A stretch of 64,000 nucleotides of DNA from Croceicoccus naphthovorans. Its GTDB lineage: Bacteria > Pseudomonadota > Alphaproteobacteria > Sphingomonadales > Sphingomonadaceae. Positions within the stretch are counted from its first letter, which is position 1. Every line of letters begins with the position of its first letter. A program made the translations under genes and the position numbers. The notes beneath the pieces were generated by a model, which was given only the letters and a program-made list of their open reading frames with translations, ran no database searches and was not told where the DNA came from. The DNA lies in NCBI RefSeq assembly GCF_001028705.1, contig NZ_CP011770.1:2421501-2485500 (forward strand), read 5' to 3'. Shown in pieces: positions 17,983-26,903 of this stretch.

Positions 17983-18882
17983 TCAGGCGGCCCCGAACCG
18001 CTTGGCCAGCGCCAGTGTCTTTTCCGCCGCCTTCAGGTGCGGAATATCGACCATCTTGCCGTCCAGCCCCACCGTCCCCGCACCGGGATTGGCGGCAAAG
18101 GCATCGGCGATGCGCTGTGCATGGGCAATCTGGTCGGCGGACGGCAAGAACGCCTCATTGATCGGCCTGACCTGCGCGGGATGGATAGCGAGGCGGCCCG
18201 AAAAGCCCTCTCCCATCGCGGTGCGCGACGTGGCCGACAGGCCCGCCTCGTCACGGAAATCGGCGTGGAGCGTCTCGTAAGCCGGAACACCGGCAGAATG
18301 CGCCGCCATCAGGCACAGCGACCGCGCCACGCGATAAGTAAACAGCCAGTCGCCGTCCGCACCCCGATTGCCGGTAGCCCCCAACGCCGCGGCCAGATCT
18401 TCGGCGCCCCAGGTCAGCCCGGTCAGACGTGGCAGGTCGGTCTGGCCGATCTCACCAAGATGGAACGGCGCGCCGGGGGTTTCGGTGGCGATGGGAATAA
18501 TCCCGGTGCTGCCCGCCGCGATGCCGTGCGAAGCCTCGAAAGCGTCGAGATAGTGCGACAGGCGTACGATGCAGGCCGCGCCCTCGATCTTGGGCTGAAC
18601 GATGCCATCAGGCCGTCCCGCCATCACCGCCGCCAGATCCTCCAGCGTCATGCCGGTGTCGAAGGGGTTCACCCGTACCCACAGCTTGACCGCGCGCTCC
18701 TCAACCGGACGTGCCGCAAGGAAATCGGCGAGCAGTCTGCGCGCGGCCGGCTTGTTGCCCGGCGCAACCGAATCCTCAAGGTCGAGGATGACCGCGTCGG
18801 CCCCGCAGGCGTCGACCTTGGCCAGCTTCTTCTCGCTGTCCCCCGGAATGAACAGCAGCGAACGGAGGGGTGCCGCGCTCAT
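17983..18882 (-). CDS. HpcH/HpaI-family CoA ester lyase (CitE-like)
   Basis: 299-residue TIM-barrel lyase of the CitE/malyl-CoA lyase group. SLLFIPGDSEKKLAKVDACGADAVILDLEDSV gives the metal/acid region, RVNPFDTG the Arg-containing loop, and IIPIATETPGAPF the metal-binding Glu. The ATG at 18880-18882 overlaps the stop of the MaoC gene by 4 bases. Substrates in this family include malyl-, methylmalyl- and citramalyl-CoA. The MaoC pair suggests a hydratase-lyase route for a C4-C5 dicarboxyl-CoA; the exact substrate is not visible. Confidence 0.85.
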   Translation of the reverse strand: MSAAPLRSLLFIPGDSEKKLAKVDACGADAVILDLEDSVAPGNKPAARRLLADFLAARPVEERAVKLWVRVNPFDTGMTLEDLAAVMAGRPDGIVQPKIEGAACIVRLSHYLDAFEASHGIAAGSTGIIPIATETPGAPFHLGEIGQTDLPRLTGLTWGAEDLAAALGATGNRGADGDWLFTYRVARSLCLMAAHSAGVPAYETLHADFRDEAGLSATSRTAMGEGFSGRLAIHPAQVRPINEAFLPSADQIAHAQRIADAFAANPGAGTVGLDGKMVDIPHLKAAEKTLALAKRFGAA

Positions 18883-19334
18883 TCCGCAGGCTTCCGGCGT
18901 TGCAACCCGGTGCGCTTGCACGATGCGACCAACTGGCCGTGCTGGTTGAACGCTTCATGCTTGAAGGTGACGATACCCGCTTCGGGGCGCGACTTCGAAT
19001 CGCGCAGTTCGATCACTTCGGTTACGACGTTGATCGTGTCGCCATGGAACAGCGGGTTGGGAAAGCGTACTTCGTCCCAGCCAAGGTTCGCGACCGCCGT
19101 GCCCAGTGTCGTATCGCCCACGCTTATGCCGACGACGAAACCCAGCGTCAGCGCGGAATTGACCAGCCGCTTTCCGTACTCGGTCCCCTTCATGTACTCT
19201 TCGTCGAGATGAAGCTGCGCCGGATTGTGCGTCATCGTCGAGAAAAAGACATTATCCGCCTCGGTAATGGTCCGGCGGATCGGGTGATCGAATTTCTGCC
19301 CGACGTACAACTCATCGAACCACAGGCCTGGCAT
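18879..19334 (-). CDS. MaoC-family (R)-hydratase
   Basis: 151-residue single hot-dog MaoC domain. A GGGAG precedes the ATG at 19332-19334. FDHPIRRTITEADNVFFSTMTHNPAQLHLDEEYMK contains the usual catalytic Asp-His arrangement (TEADN and HNPAQLH), then a GRRLV-like region and FPNPLFHGDTI. It is coupled to the CitE-like lyase and is likely to hydrate an enoyl-CoA such as mesaconyl- or itaconyl-CoA. That substrate is inference from the pair. Confidence 0.85.
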   Translation of the reverse strand: MPGLWFDELYVGQKFDHPIRRTITEADNVFFSTMTHNPAQLHLDEEYMKGTEYGKRLVNSALTLGFVVGISVGDTTLGTAVANLGWDEVRFPNPLFHGDTINVVTEVIELRDSKSRPEAGIVTFKHEAFNQHGQLVASCKRTGLQRRKPAE

Positions 19335-19456
19335 CGCATGCTCCCGCGCGTTAAAAATCGCGCCCCCTATCGAAGCCCTGCGGTTCAATCGCAAGCCCGA
19401 AGGACCGGCCCGGAGGCAAAATCTGCCTATCGCAGAGATTTTCGGTGAATTGAAAA

Positions 19457-19531
19457 TGGCTGGGGCGGCAGGATTCGAACCTGCGCATGCCGGTACCAAA
19501 AACCGGTGCCTTACCGCTTGGCTACGCCCCA
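19457..19531 (-). tRNA. tRNA-Gln (TTG)
   Basis: 75 bases with CCA encoded. The acceptor pairs TGGGGCG with CGCCCCA, the anticodon stem CCGGT/ACCGG encloses TTTTGGT with anticodon TTG, and the T arm GCAGG-TTCGAAT-CCTGC is perfect. The D arm has GCCAAGCGGTAAGGC. Confidence 0.96.
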
Positions 19532-19683
19532 GCAGGCCGACGACCTCGTCGGCAAGGGGGCTGCATATAGCGCGCGCGGCGCAGATGAAAAGGGCCGTTC
19601 GCGATGCAGGTGAAACGACCGCACGGGCAGCCCGTCGCATCGCGCGGAACCAGGCAAGCGCTTGCGCCGTTTCCACCCTCGCC

Positions 19684-20727
19684 ATGGCCAGCCGCGCAAA
19701 CGATATTCCGAAAAAGCCAGCCGACAGCGCCGGGCTGATCTTCGTCGACGATTCGCTGCCGGGAATCACGCGCCGCCGCTGCGGTCGGGGCTGGTCCTAT
19801 CGCGATGCTAAAGGCCGCAGGGTCGCGGACCGGAATGAAATCGACCGGCTGAACGCCATCGCCTTGCCGCCCGCCTATACCGATGCGTGGTTCTGCCCCG
19901 CGCCCAATGGCCACATTCTTGCCACCGGCATCGATGCCAAGGGGCGCAAGCAATATCGCTATCACCCACGATTCCGTGCAGAGCGGGAGTGCGAGAAGTT
20001 CGACCGGACCATCGCGTTCGGCAAGGCCCTGCCACTGCTGCGCAAGCGGGTGGAGGCCGACCTGTCGACGCGCGGACTGAACAAGGCCCGCGCCATTGCC
20101 TGCGTCGTGCGCCTGCTCGACCTTGGCCGCATTCGGATCGGTAACGAGACTTACGCCAAGTCCAACAAGAGCTTTGGCGCGACGACCTTGCGCCAGCGTC
20201 ACGCCAAGCTGTCGGGCCGCCGCTTGCGGCTGCGCTATAAGGGTAAGTCGAACAAGTTGCGCGAGGTAACGCTGACCGATCGCAGCCTGTTGCGCTTTGT
20301 AAAGCAGATACAGGACCTGCCGGGGCAGCGCCTTTTCCAGTATCTCGACGACGAGGGCGAGCCGCACGCGGTCGCATCGTGCGACGTCAACGCCTATTTG
20401 CGCGAAGTTATGGGCGAGGATTTCAGCGCCAAGGATTTCCGTACTTTCCACGCCAGCGTGCTGGCCTTCACGGCGTTGGCCGATGCCGAGGAAAAGGTGA
20501 CGATCAAGGCGATGCTGGAACTGGTTTCCGGCGACCTTGGCAATACGCCGGCCGTTGCGCGGCGCAGCTATGTCCACCCGGCCGTCGTCGCGCTGGTCGA
20601 TCGGCAGGAAAGCTGGCGCGCCGACCTGGCTTTGCCGCGATCGACGCAGTGGATGTCGCGCATGGAACGCGGGTTGGTCGCACTTTTGGAGACATGCGAC
20701 GACATCGCGCTAGATGCAGTCGCCTGA
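19684..20727 (+). CDS. DNA topoisomerase IB
   Basis: Poxvirus/bacterial-type topoisomerase IB, relaxing supercoils through a 3'-phosphotyrosyl link; 347 residues from the ATG at 19684. The N-terminal domain has GWSYRDAKGRRV, and the catalytic domain has LGRIRIGNETYAKSNKSFGATTL, LRYKGKSNK, DFRTFHAS with R253, and the nucleophile Y296 in RRSYVHP. The frame is open upstream but runs into tRNA-Gln on the other strand. A stand-alone gene, not in an obvious operon. Confidence 0.93.
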   Translation: MASRANDIPKKPADSAGLIFVDDSLPGITRRRCGRGWSYRDAKGRRVADRNEIDRLNAIALPPAYTDAWFCPAPNGHILATGIDAKGRKQYRYHPRFRAERECEKFDRTIAFGKALPLLRKRVEADLSTRGLNKARAIACVVRLLDLGRIRIGNETYAKSNKSFGATTLRQRHAKLSGRRLRLRYKGKSNKLREVTLTDRSLLRFVKQIQDLPGQRLFQYLDDEGEPHAVASCDVNAYLREVMGEDFSAKDFRTFHASVLAFTALADAEEKVTIKAMLELVSGDLGNTPAVARRSYVHPAVVALVDRQESWRADLALPRSTQWMSRMERGLVALLETCDDIALDAVA

Positions 20728-20809
20728 ACGGCAAGCGGGCTGCGGGGGTCCATAAACCAAGAGCTTGTCCTTCCCGCAATTTCGCCATATTGGCGAGGGA
20801 AAGGCGACT

Positions 20810-20823
20810 GGGGGGTCGACATC
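20810..20823 (+). promoter_or_regulatory. Ribosome site and ATC start of the first peptide-binding lipoprotein
   Basis: Six G at 20810-20815 sit 5 bases before ATC at 20821-20823. Reading from that ATC gives IKRILGPVLAGLAVLLAGC, a lipoprotein signal peptide with Cys at residue 19, the same position as in the paralogue. No ATG, GTG or TTG in this frame lies between 20749 and the Cys codon. The next canonical start (GTG 20893) is past the lipobox. Confidence 0.6.
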
Positions 20824-22437
20824 AAACGAATTCTTGGACCGGTTCTGGCTGGACTTGCGGTTTTACTTGCAGGGTGCAGCGTACAAGACAGCGTGGCCGA
20901 TAAGGCGGCGCGCGATGGCGTGTTGTTGCTGGGCAACGGCTCCGACCCACAGACGCTCGACCCGCACCTTCTGATCGGCACGCCCGAAAGCGCGATTGTC
21001 GAGGCGTTGAGCGAGGGTCTGGTCGTCGAAGACCCCGATGACAGCACCAAGGTGCGACCCGGCGTCGCCGAACGGTGGTCGCATAACGCAGACCAGACGC
21101 AATGGTCGTTCCGCCTGCGCAAGAACGCGAAGTGGAGCGACGGCAGGCCGCTGACTTCCGCTGATTTCCTGTTCAGCTTCGAACGCCTGCTCCAACCCGA
21201 ACTGCAATCGCAAAGCGCCGACCTGTTGTTCGTGGTGAAGAATGCGCAGGCCTATTACGAAGGCGAGATTTCCGACTTTGGGCAAGTCGGCATTTCCGCA
21301 CCCGATGCGCAGACGCTGGAAATCACGCTGGCGGCACCGACCCCGTATCTTTTGCCGATGCTGACCAATACCGCCTTCATGCCGGTGAACCGCAACGCCC
21401 TATTGGCCAACGGCACGATCGGCGATCCCAACAATCGCTGGGCAACGGCGGGGAATTATGTCGGCAACGGGCCCTTCCTGCTCAGCGAATGGCGGGTCGG
21501 CGACCACATCCTTGTCGAACGCAATCCGCAGTATTGGGATGCCGCCAACGTCTCTCTGAACGCAATTCGCTTCGTGCCGATGGCGTCGGAGGCGGAGGAG
21601 ACCGAGGCGTTTCTGGCCGGGAAGTTGCACGTCACCCAGTCGGTCGCCGCGGATCGATTGGTCGCCCTGCGCAAGGATCGGCCCGACGCGTTGGTGCAGA
21701 ACGATCTGCTGGGCGCCTATTACTACATGTTCAATATCGCCGGACCGCCGTTCGACGATGTTCGGGTGCGGCGCGCGCTGGCGCTGGCTCTGGATCGCGA
21801 CGATCTCGTCCGCAAGACGACCTTTGCGGGACAGACTGCCATCGGCGGCGTCGTCCCGCCGGGCATTCCCGGCTATGCGACCGTGGCGGTGCCGGCGGTA
21901 GAGATCGCAGAGGCACGCAGGCTGTTGGCCGAAGCCGGCTATCCCGACGGTACCGGATTTCCCAGAACCGACATCCTGATCAACCTGCCGCAAACGCACA
22001 CCCGCGTGGCAGAGGCGGTGCAGCGCCAGTGGAAAGAGGCGCTGGGCATCGATGTCGGCATCCGTAAGGAGTCGTGGCAGGCTTATCTCGATAGCACGCG
22101 TAGGCGAAAATTCACGATAGCCCGATCGGGCTGGATTGCAGGCTATCCCGACCCCGGCGCATTCCTCGACGTGTTGCAGACCGGCAACCTGAACAACGAC
22201 ATGGGCTGGTCCGATGCCGAGTTCGACACCTTGATGACCCGCGCGCGCAGCACCAGTAACCGGGCGCAACGCATGGCCTTGATGGAACAGGCCGAAGCGC
22301 GCATGCTGGACCAACAGCCGCTGATCCCGCTGTTCAATTACACCAGCGTCTATCTGCGCGATCCGCGGGTCAGGGGTTGGGGGAAAAGCCTTGGTGGCAA
22401 CCGCGTCTACAAGTTCGTGTCCCTGTCCGAACGATAG
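20821..22437 (+). CDS. Oligopeptide-binding lipoprotein (SBP family 5), ATC start
   Basis: OppA-type solute-binding protein, 538 residues if started at ATC 20821, compared with 534 for its neighbour. The signal peptide ends LLAGC (C19). The mature protein has the family-5 pattern GNGSDPQTLDPHL, WSFRLRKNAKWSDGRPLTSADF, PLAGTY-like GAYYYMFNIAGPPFDD, RVRRALALALDRDDLV and ENIGHTSWQ-like IRKESWQAYLD. It probably captures peptides in the periplasm. No OppBCDF genes are in the window. A database may start it at GTG 20893, which would remove the lipobox. Confidence 0.85.
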   Translation: MKRILGPVLAGLAVLLAGCSVQDSVADKAARDGVLLLGNGSDPQTLDPHLLIGTPESAIVEALSEGLVVEDPDDSTKVRPGVAERWSHNADQTQWSFRLRKNAKWSDGRPLTSADFLFSFERLLQPELQSQSADLLFVVKNAQAYYEGEISDFGQVGISAPDAQTLEITLAAPTPYLLPMLTNTAFMPVNRNALLANGTIGDPNNRWATAGNYVGNGPFLLSEWRVGDHILVERNPQYWDAANVSLNAIRFVPMASEAEETEAFLAGKLHVTQSVAADRLVALRKDRPDALVQNDLLGAYYYMFNIAGPPFDDVRVRRALALALDRDDLVRKTTFAGQTAIGGVVPPGIPGYATVAVPAVEIAEARRLLAEAGYPDGTGFPRTDILINLPQTHTRVAEAVQRQWKEALGIDVGIRKESWQAYLDSTRRRKFTIARSGWIAGYPDPGAFLDVLQTGNLNNDMGWSDAEFDTLMTRARSTSNRAQRMALMEQAEARMLDQQPLIPLFNYTSVYLRDPRVRGWGKSLGGNRVYKFVSLSER

Positions 22438-22469
22438 GAACCGGGGCACAGCACAGCGAAAGGGCACCG

Positions 22470-24074
22470 ATGGGATTGCACCGCAGGATCTGGATCGTCG
22501 CATGCTCCATCCTGCTGGCCGCCTGTTCGGGCGGAGAACGCGAAACCGACCGCGCTATCGAAGAAGGCGTCCTGCTGATCGGCAACGGGACAGAGCCCAA
22601 GACGATAGATCCGCAGATCGCGTCGGGCGTTCCCGAACGCAACATCATCAGCGCCTTGTTCGAAGGGCTGGTCATCACCGATCCCAAGGGCAGCGAGGCG
22701 GTCCTGCCGGGGGTAGCACAGAGCTGGGAACACGATGACGAGGCGAGGGTCTGGACGTTTCACCTGCGCCCCGGTGCGCGGTGGAGCAACGGCGATCGCG
22801 TAACCGCGCAGGACTTCGCCTATGGCTGGCGCCGCGCGCTGACCCCGGCGCTGGGCTTCGAACTGGTCGAAACGCTTTACGTGATAAAAGGTGCTGAGGC
22901 GTTCAACCTCGGCAAGTCGGGATGGGACGGCGTAGGTGTGGCCACGCCCGATTCGCGGACGCTGGTCGTCACGCTGGCCAACCCCACGCCGCAATTCCTG
23001 CAGATGCTGACGTTCTATGCGTTCAACCCGGTCCACCGCGCGACGATAGAGGCGAACGGCGGCATCGCGGATCGCAGCGGGCGCTGGTTGGCCCCCGGCA
23101 CCCTGGTCGGCAACGGGCCCTTCGTGCTGACGAAGTGGCAGACGAACCAGCTGATCGAGGTGCGCAAGAACGCTCAGTACTGGGACGCGGAAAGCGTCGC
23201 GCTGAACGCGATCCGATTTTTCCCGATCGAGAATGAGACGACCGAGGAAAAGTCGTTCCTGTCGGGCCGTCTGCACCTGACCTCGACGGTGCCCGCCAAC
23301 AAGCTACCCGGCTATGCCGACGATCCGCGGTTTCGTGCCGATCCGCTGGCGGGCACCTATTTCTATTCGATCAACCTGTCGCGCAAACCGCTTAACGACC
23401 GGCGCGTGCGAGAGGCGTTGAGTCTTGCCATCGACCGCAGGGCTATTGTCGAGCGGGTAACGCAAGGCGGGCAGACCCCGGCGGGCGGGTTGGTCCCCCT
23501 CGCCTTCAAGGATTACCGGCAGGTTCCCGGTCCCGCCCCCGATCCGGAACGCGCGCGCGCCTTGCTGGCCGAGGCGGGTTTCCCCGGCGGCAAGGGCTTT
23601 CCCCGGTTCGAAATCCTGATCAACACCAGCGAGGGGCATCGCAAGATCGCCGAGGCGATTCAGGCGATGTGGCGGCGCGAACTGGGCATCGATGTCGGCA
23701 TCTACAACCAGGAATGGAAGGTCTATCTCGACACCCGGCAGAACCGCGATTTCACCATCGCCCGCATGGGCTGGGTCGCGCCGTACCTCGATCCGCTGCC
23801 AATGCTGGAAGTGATGACGACGGGCAATCCCAACAACGATTCGGGCTATTCCAGCCCCCAATTCGATGCCCTGATCGATCGGTCACGCAGTGCCGGGGAC
23901 AAGACAGCGCGCTACAGGTTGATGGAACAGGCCGACCGGATCCTCGCCCGCGACCTGCCGATCATTCCGATCTATTGGTACACCGAACCGCGCTTGATCG
24001 ACCCGCGCCTGAAGGGATGGGACCCGCAACCGCGCGGTGTCCATCCCTACAAATTCCTGTCCTTCGAGGACTGA
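22470..24074 (+). CDS. Oligopeptide-binding lipoprotein (SBP family 5), second copy
   Basis: 534-residue paralogue of the preceding gene, from the ATG at 22470. The signal peptide ends LLAAC with C19. It shares GNGTEPKTIDPQIASGVPE, VWTFHLRPGARWSNGDRVTAQDF, GTYFYSINLSRKPLNDRRVREAL and GIYNQEWKVYLDTRQNRDF with the first copy, clearly a tandem duplication that has diverged. It lies 32 bases downstream and converges with ilvE 17 bases apart. Ligand unknown; some such proteins serve in envelope chaperone or murein peptide uptake roles. Confidence 0.9.
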   Translation: MGLHRRIWIVACSILLAACSGGERETDRAIEEGVLLIGNGTEPKTIDPQIASGVPERNIISALFEGLVITDPKGSEAVLPGVAQSWEHDDEARVWTFHLRPGARWSNGDRVTAQDFAYGWRRALTPALGFELVETLYVIKGAEAFNLGKSGWDGVGVATPDSRTLVVTLANPTPQFLQMLTFYAFNPVHRATIEANGGIADRSGRWLAPGTLVGNGPFVLTKWQTNQLIEVRKNAQYWDAESVALNAIRFFPIENETTEEKSFLSGRLHLTSTVPANKLPGYADDPRFRADPLAGTYFYSINLSRKPLNDRRVREALSLAIDRRAIVERVTQGGQTPAGGLVPLAFKDYRQVPGPAPDPERARALLAEAGFPGGKGFPRFEILINTSEGHRKIAEAIQAMWRRELGIDVGIYNQEWKVYLDTRQNRDFTIARMGWVAPYLDPLPMLEVMTTGNPNNDSGYSSPQFDALIDRSRSAGDKTARYRLMEQADRILARDLPIIPIYWYTEPRLIDPRLKGWDPQPRGVHPYKFLSFED

Positions 24075-24091
24075 CGCCCCTGCGGTCACGG

Positions 24092-25192
24092 TCAGCCGAT
24101 CTTGCGGACCCAGCCCTGCGTATCGGGCAATTGTCCGCGCTGGATGCCGGTCAGCCGGTCTTTCAACCGGCCGGTCAGCTGACCTGGACCGCCCGTGCCG
24201 ATGGTGAAATCGCGATCGCGTCCGGCAACCCGGCCCACCGGCGTAACCACCGCGGCCGTACCGCAGGCGAAACATTCGACCAGCTTGCCGCTGTTTGCAT
24301 CGGACTGCCAATCGTCGATGGAATAACGCTCTTCCACCACGGTCAGTCCTTCCTCGCGCAGCAGGTCGATCAGGCTGTCGCGGGTGATACCCGGCAGGAT
24401 CGTGCCGGTCAGCGGCGGGGTGATGACGCGGCCGTCGTCGAACACGAAGAACAGGTTCATGCCGCCCAGTTCCTCGATCCACTTGCGCTCAACCGCGTCC
24501 AGGAAGACGACCTGATCGAACCCGCGTTCGATAGCCTCGGCCTGGGGCACAAGGCTGGCCGCATAGTTGCCGCCGCACTTAGCCGCGCCGGTGCCGCCGG
24601 GGGCGGCCCGGGTGTAGTCGCTGGAAACCCAGATCGACACGGCTGGCGCGCCCGACTTGAAGTAGTTGCCCGCAGGGCTGGCGATCAGCAGGAACTTGTA
24701 CTGCTTGGCCGGGCGAACGCCCAGAAACGCCTCGTTCGCAAACATGAACGGGCGCAGGTACAACGACGCGCCATCGCCGTCGGGAATCCAGCCGCCGTCA
24801 ACCGACAGAATCGCATCGATAGCGCCCAGAAACAACTCTTCGGGCAAGTGCGGCATCGCCAGCCGGTCGGCAGAACGATTGAACCGCTGCGCGTTCTGTT
24901 CGGGGCGGAACAGCGCCACGGTACCGTCAGGGTGGCGATAGGCCTTCAAGCCTTCGAAGATTTCCTGCGCATAGTGCAGAACCGCCGCCGCCGGATCGAG
25001 CGCGATGGGGCCGCGCGGACCGACCGTAGGATTGTGCCAGCCCTTGCCCTCTACCCAGTCGATCGAGACCATGTGGTCGGTGAACTGTGTGCCGAATCCG
25101 GGGTTCGCAAGCATGGCCGTGCGATCCGCCTCCGACGTGGGGGCGGGATGGGGGATGGTCTGAAAGGCAATGGTATCGGCGGCTGTCGCCAT
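24092..25192 (-). CDS. ilvE: Branched-chain amino-acid aminotransferase
   Basis: Class IV PLP aminotransferase, 366 residues, of the longer (eukaryote-like) BCAT group, acting in Leu, Ile and Val synthesis and breakdown. K205 in AKCGGNYAASL is the PLP Lys. HYAQEIFEGLKAYR, LYLRPFMFANE and EELGGMNLFFVFDDG are diagnostic, and CFACGTAAVVTPVG is the C-terminal phosphate loop. It is a single gene; a remnant permease lies upstream on the same strand. Confidence 0.95.
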   Translation of the reverse strand: MATAADTIAFQTIPHPAPTSEADRTAMLANPGFGTQFTDHMVSIDWVEGKGWHNPTVGPRGPIALDPAAAVLHYAQEIFEGLKAYRHPDGTVALFRPEQNAQRFNRSADRLAMPHLPEELFLGAIDAILSVDGGWIPDGDGASLYLRPFMFANEAFLGVRPAKQYKFLLIASPAGNYFKSGAPAVSIWVSSDYTRAAPGGTGAAKCGGNYAASLVPQAEAIERGFDQVVFLDAVERKWIEELGGMNLFFVFDDGRVITPPLTGTILPGITRDSLIDLLREEGLTVVEERYSIDDWQSDANSGKLVECFACGTAAVVTPVGRVAGRDRDFTIGTGGPGQLTGRLKDRLTGIQRGQLPDTQGWVRKIG

Positions 25193-25278
25193 GTCGCACG
25201 GTCCTGTTGAGGTCAGCTGTTTTCCAAGCGGGACCGGTTAGGCGGTTGCCCGCGCCCGCGCAAGTCTTGTGAGATGGG

Positions 25279-25678
25279 CTACGACCAACCCGCGACATAC
25301 GCGACCAGAGCGCCCGCCGCCGCCAGCGAGGCGATGGCCCCTGCCTGGCTGATCCAGCGCATAGGCACCTTGCCCGCCATGCCAGCGCGTTGACCAGCGC
25401 GAAGGCGCCGTCAGCATATAGCCCGCGATCAACACCCGCATAAGCCAGCGGGCCAGCCCGTGCTGGCCTATATCACGCAAGAACTCGTCCGATCCGCCCG
25501 GCGCGCCGCGGCGCACGGTCAGTTCGGCATAGGAATGGCCAGAACACCACGCGATCAACCCGCCGATCAGGAAACTGAGCGCCGCCCATTCGCCAGCGAC
25601 CTGGATCACGACGCCCACCGCCATCGCCCATGCACCGGGCAGGCCCAAGGCCTTCTCGCTGGTACCCGAGACGCTCAC
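25279..25678 (-). pseudogene. Decayed APC-superfamily amino-acid permease
   Basis: The first ~105 codons from a GTG at 25676-25678 look like an APC transporter N-terminus: SEKALGLPGAWAMAVG, then VVIQVAGEWAALSFLIGG and SGHSYAELTVRRG, but the GG-rich first-helix substrate loop expected after AVG is missing. After GYMLT the sense frame fails. In a second frame GAFALVNALAW reads, and in a third MAGKVPMRWISQAG runs to AYVAGWS and a stop at 25279. So it has internal deletions and at least two frame changes. A functional transporter needs about 400 residues; only about 130 remain. Confidence 0.65.
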
Positions 25679-25694
25679 GGCAAAGGCTCTTACG

Positions 25695-25724
25695 AAAAAG
25701 GCGGCTCCCGAAGGAACCGCCTTT
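25695..25724 (-). terminator. Rho-independent terminator after rplS
   Basis: A 12-base stem (25697-25708 with 25713-25724, one G-U pair) with a TTCG tetraloop on the minus strand is followed by a run of T. It sits just beyond the rplS stop at 25751 and ends the ffh-rpsP-rimM-trmD-rplS transcript. Confidence 0.9.
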
Positions 25725-25750
25725 CGCGTTTCGTGCCTTGGCAAGCGGTC

Positions 25751-26119
25751 TTACGCGTTTTCGCGGACTGTCTTGCGCTCTGCAATGCGGGCCGACTTGC
25801 CGGTGCGGCCGCGCAGGTAATAAAGCTTTGCACGACGCACGACGCCGCGGCGGACCACGGTGATGCTGTCGATGTTGGGCGAATAGAGCGGGAACACGCG
25901 TTCCACGCCTTCGCCGAACGAAATCTTTCGAACGGTGAAGTTCGAACCCATGCCGCGGTTCGAACGGGCGATGACAACGCCTTCGTAGTTCTGCACACGT
26001 TCACGCGTGCCTTCGACGACGCGCACGCCGACGCGCACGGTGTCGCCCGCGCGGAATTCCGGAATGTCCTTGCCGAGGCCTTCAATCGCTTCGGCTTCAA
26101 GCTGCTGGATCAGGTTCAC
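25751..26119 (-). CDS. rplS: 50S ribosomal protein L19
   Basis: 122 residues, a bridge protein of the large subunit. [31 protein letters not shown] and the [19 protein letters not shown] stretch are diagnostic, and [15 protein letters not shown] ends the core. It is the last gene of the translation operon, 5 bases after trmD and followed by a strong terminator. Confidence 0.98.
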   Translation of the reverse strand: MNLIQQLEAEAIEGLGKDIPEFRAGDTVRVGVRVVEGTRERVQNYEGVVIARSNRGMGSNFTVRKISFGEGVERVFPLYSPNIDSITVVRRGVVRRAKLYYLRGRTGKSARIAERKTVRENA

Positions 26120-26124
26120 TGGTC

Positions 26125-26862
26125 CTAGTCCTTCTTCTTTTGCCGCGCGCCAGAGGCAGACTGGTCCCGAGCATCAAAATGACGCTCCCAAAGGTCCGGC
26201 CTGCGTAACCGTGTATCGTCTTCGCTGCGTTGCTTTCGCCACGCCGCGATCTTCGCATGATCCCCCGATCGCAGCACTTCAGGGATCGTGCGCCCTTCCC
26301 ATTCAACAGGTCGGGTATAGTGCGGATATTCGAGCAAACCGCCTTCGAACGATTCCTCGACCCCACTAGAAGCCGCGCCCATTACGCCGGGAAGCAGCCG
26401 AATGCAAGCGTCGAGAAGCACAAGCGCGCCTACCTCTCCGCCGGAGAGGATGACGTCGCCGACGCAGACTTCCTCGACATTGCGGCCCTCGAAGATTCGC
26501 TCGTCGAATCCCTCGAACCGGCCGCACAGCACGGTCACGCCCGGCCCCGCCGCCAGTTCGCGCACACGGCCTTGCGTCAGCGGCTTTCCGCGCGGCGTCA
26601 TGGCCAAGACCGGCGCATCGGGATTGCCCGCGCGCGCGTGGTCGATGGCGGCGGCCAAGACGTCGGCCTTCAGCACCATCCCGGCCCCGCCACCCGCAGG
26701 CGTATCGTCAACCGTGCGGTGCTTGTCGGTCGCGAAGTCGCGAATCTGGACGGTGTTCAGGCTCCACGTCCCCGCCCCCAGCGCCCGCCCGGCCAGCGAC
26801 GTGCCGAGCGGCCCGGGAAACATCTCCGGATAGAGCGTCAGGATCGTCGCGGCAAAAGTCAT
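26125..26862 (-). CDS. trmD: tRNA (guanosine(37)-N1)-methyltransferase
   Basis: SPOUT methyltransferase with a trefoil knot, 245 residues, making m1G37 in tRNAs reading G-rich codons. [18 protein letters not shown] is the usual start, so the ATG at 26860-26862 is used although the frame is open further. [28 protein letters not shown] and [14 protein letters not shown] cover the SAM site. The C-terminal [12 protein letters not shown] motif is intact. Basic residues at the very end (GARQKKKD) extend it slightly. Confidence 0.96.
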   Translation of the reverse strand: MTFAATILTLYPEMFPGPLGTSLAGRALGAGTWSLNTVQIRDFATDKHRTVDDTPAGGGAGMVLKADVLAAAIDHARAGNPDAPVLAMTPRGKPLTQGRVRELAAGPGVTVLCGRFEGFDERIFEGRNVEEVCVGDVILSGGEVGALVLLDACIRLLPGVMGAASSGVEESFEGGLLEYPHYTRPVEWEGRTIPEVLRSGDHAKIAAWRKQRSEDDTRLRRPDLWERHFDARDQSASGARQKKKD

Positions 26863-26903
26863 GGGCAGCGCGGTTAGTCGATCCCCCGCGAAGAAACTAG
26901 GCC

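Noticed and set aside
20893..22437. GTG 20893 as the start of the first peptide-binding protein
   Set aside because: It begins after the lipobox Cys, leaving a periplasmic binding protein with no export signal; the paralogue shows the signal should be present.
25193..25278. Possible leader-peptide attenuator upstream of ilvE
   Set aside because: No run of Leu, Ile or Val codons and no terminator/antiterminator pair could be seen.
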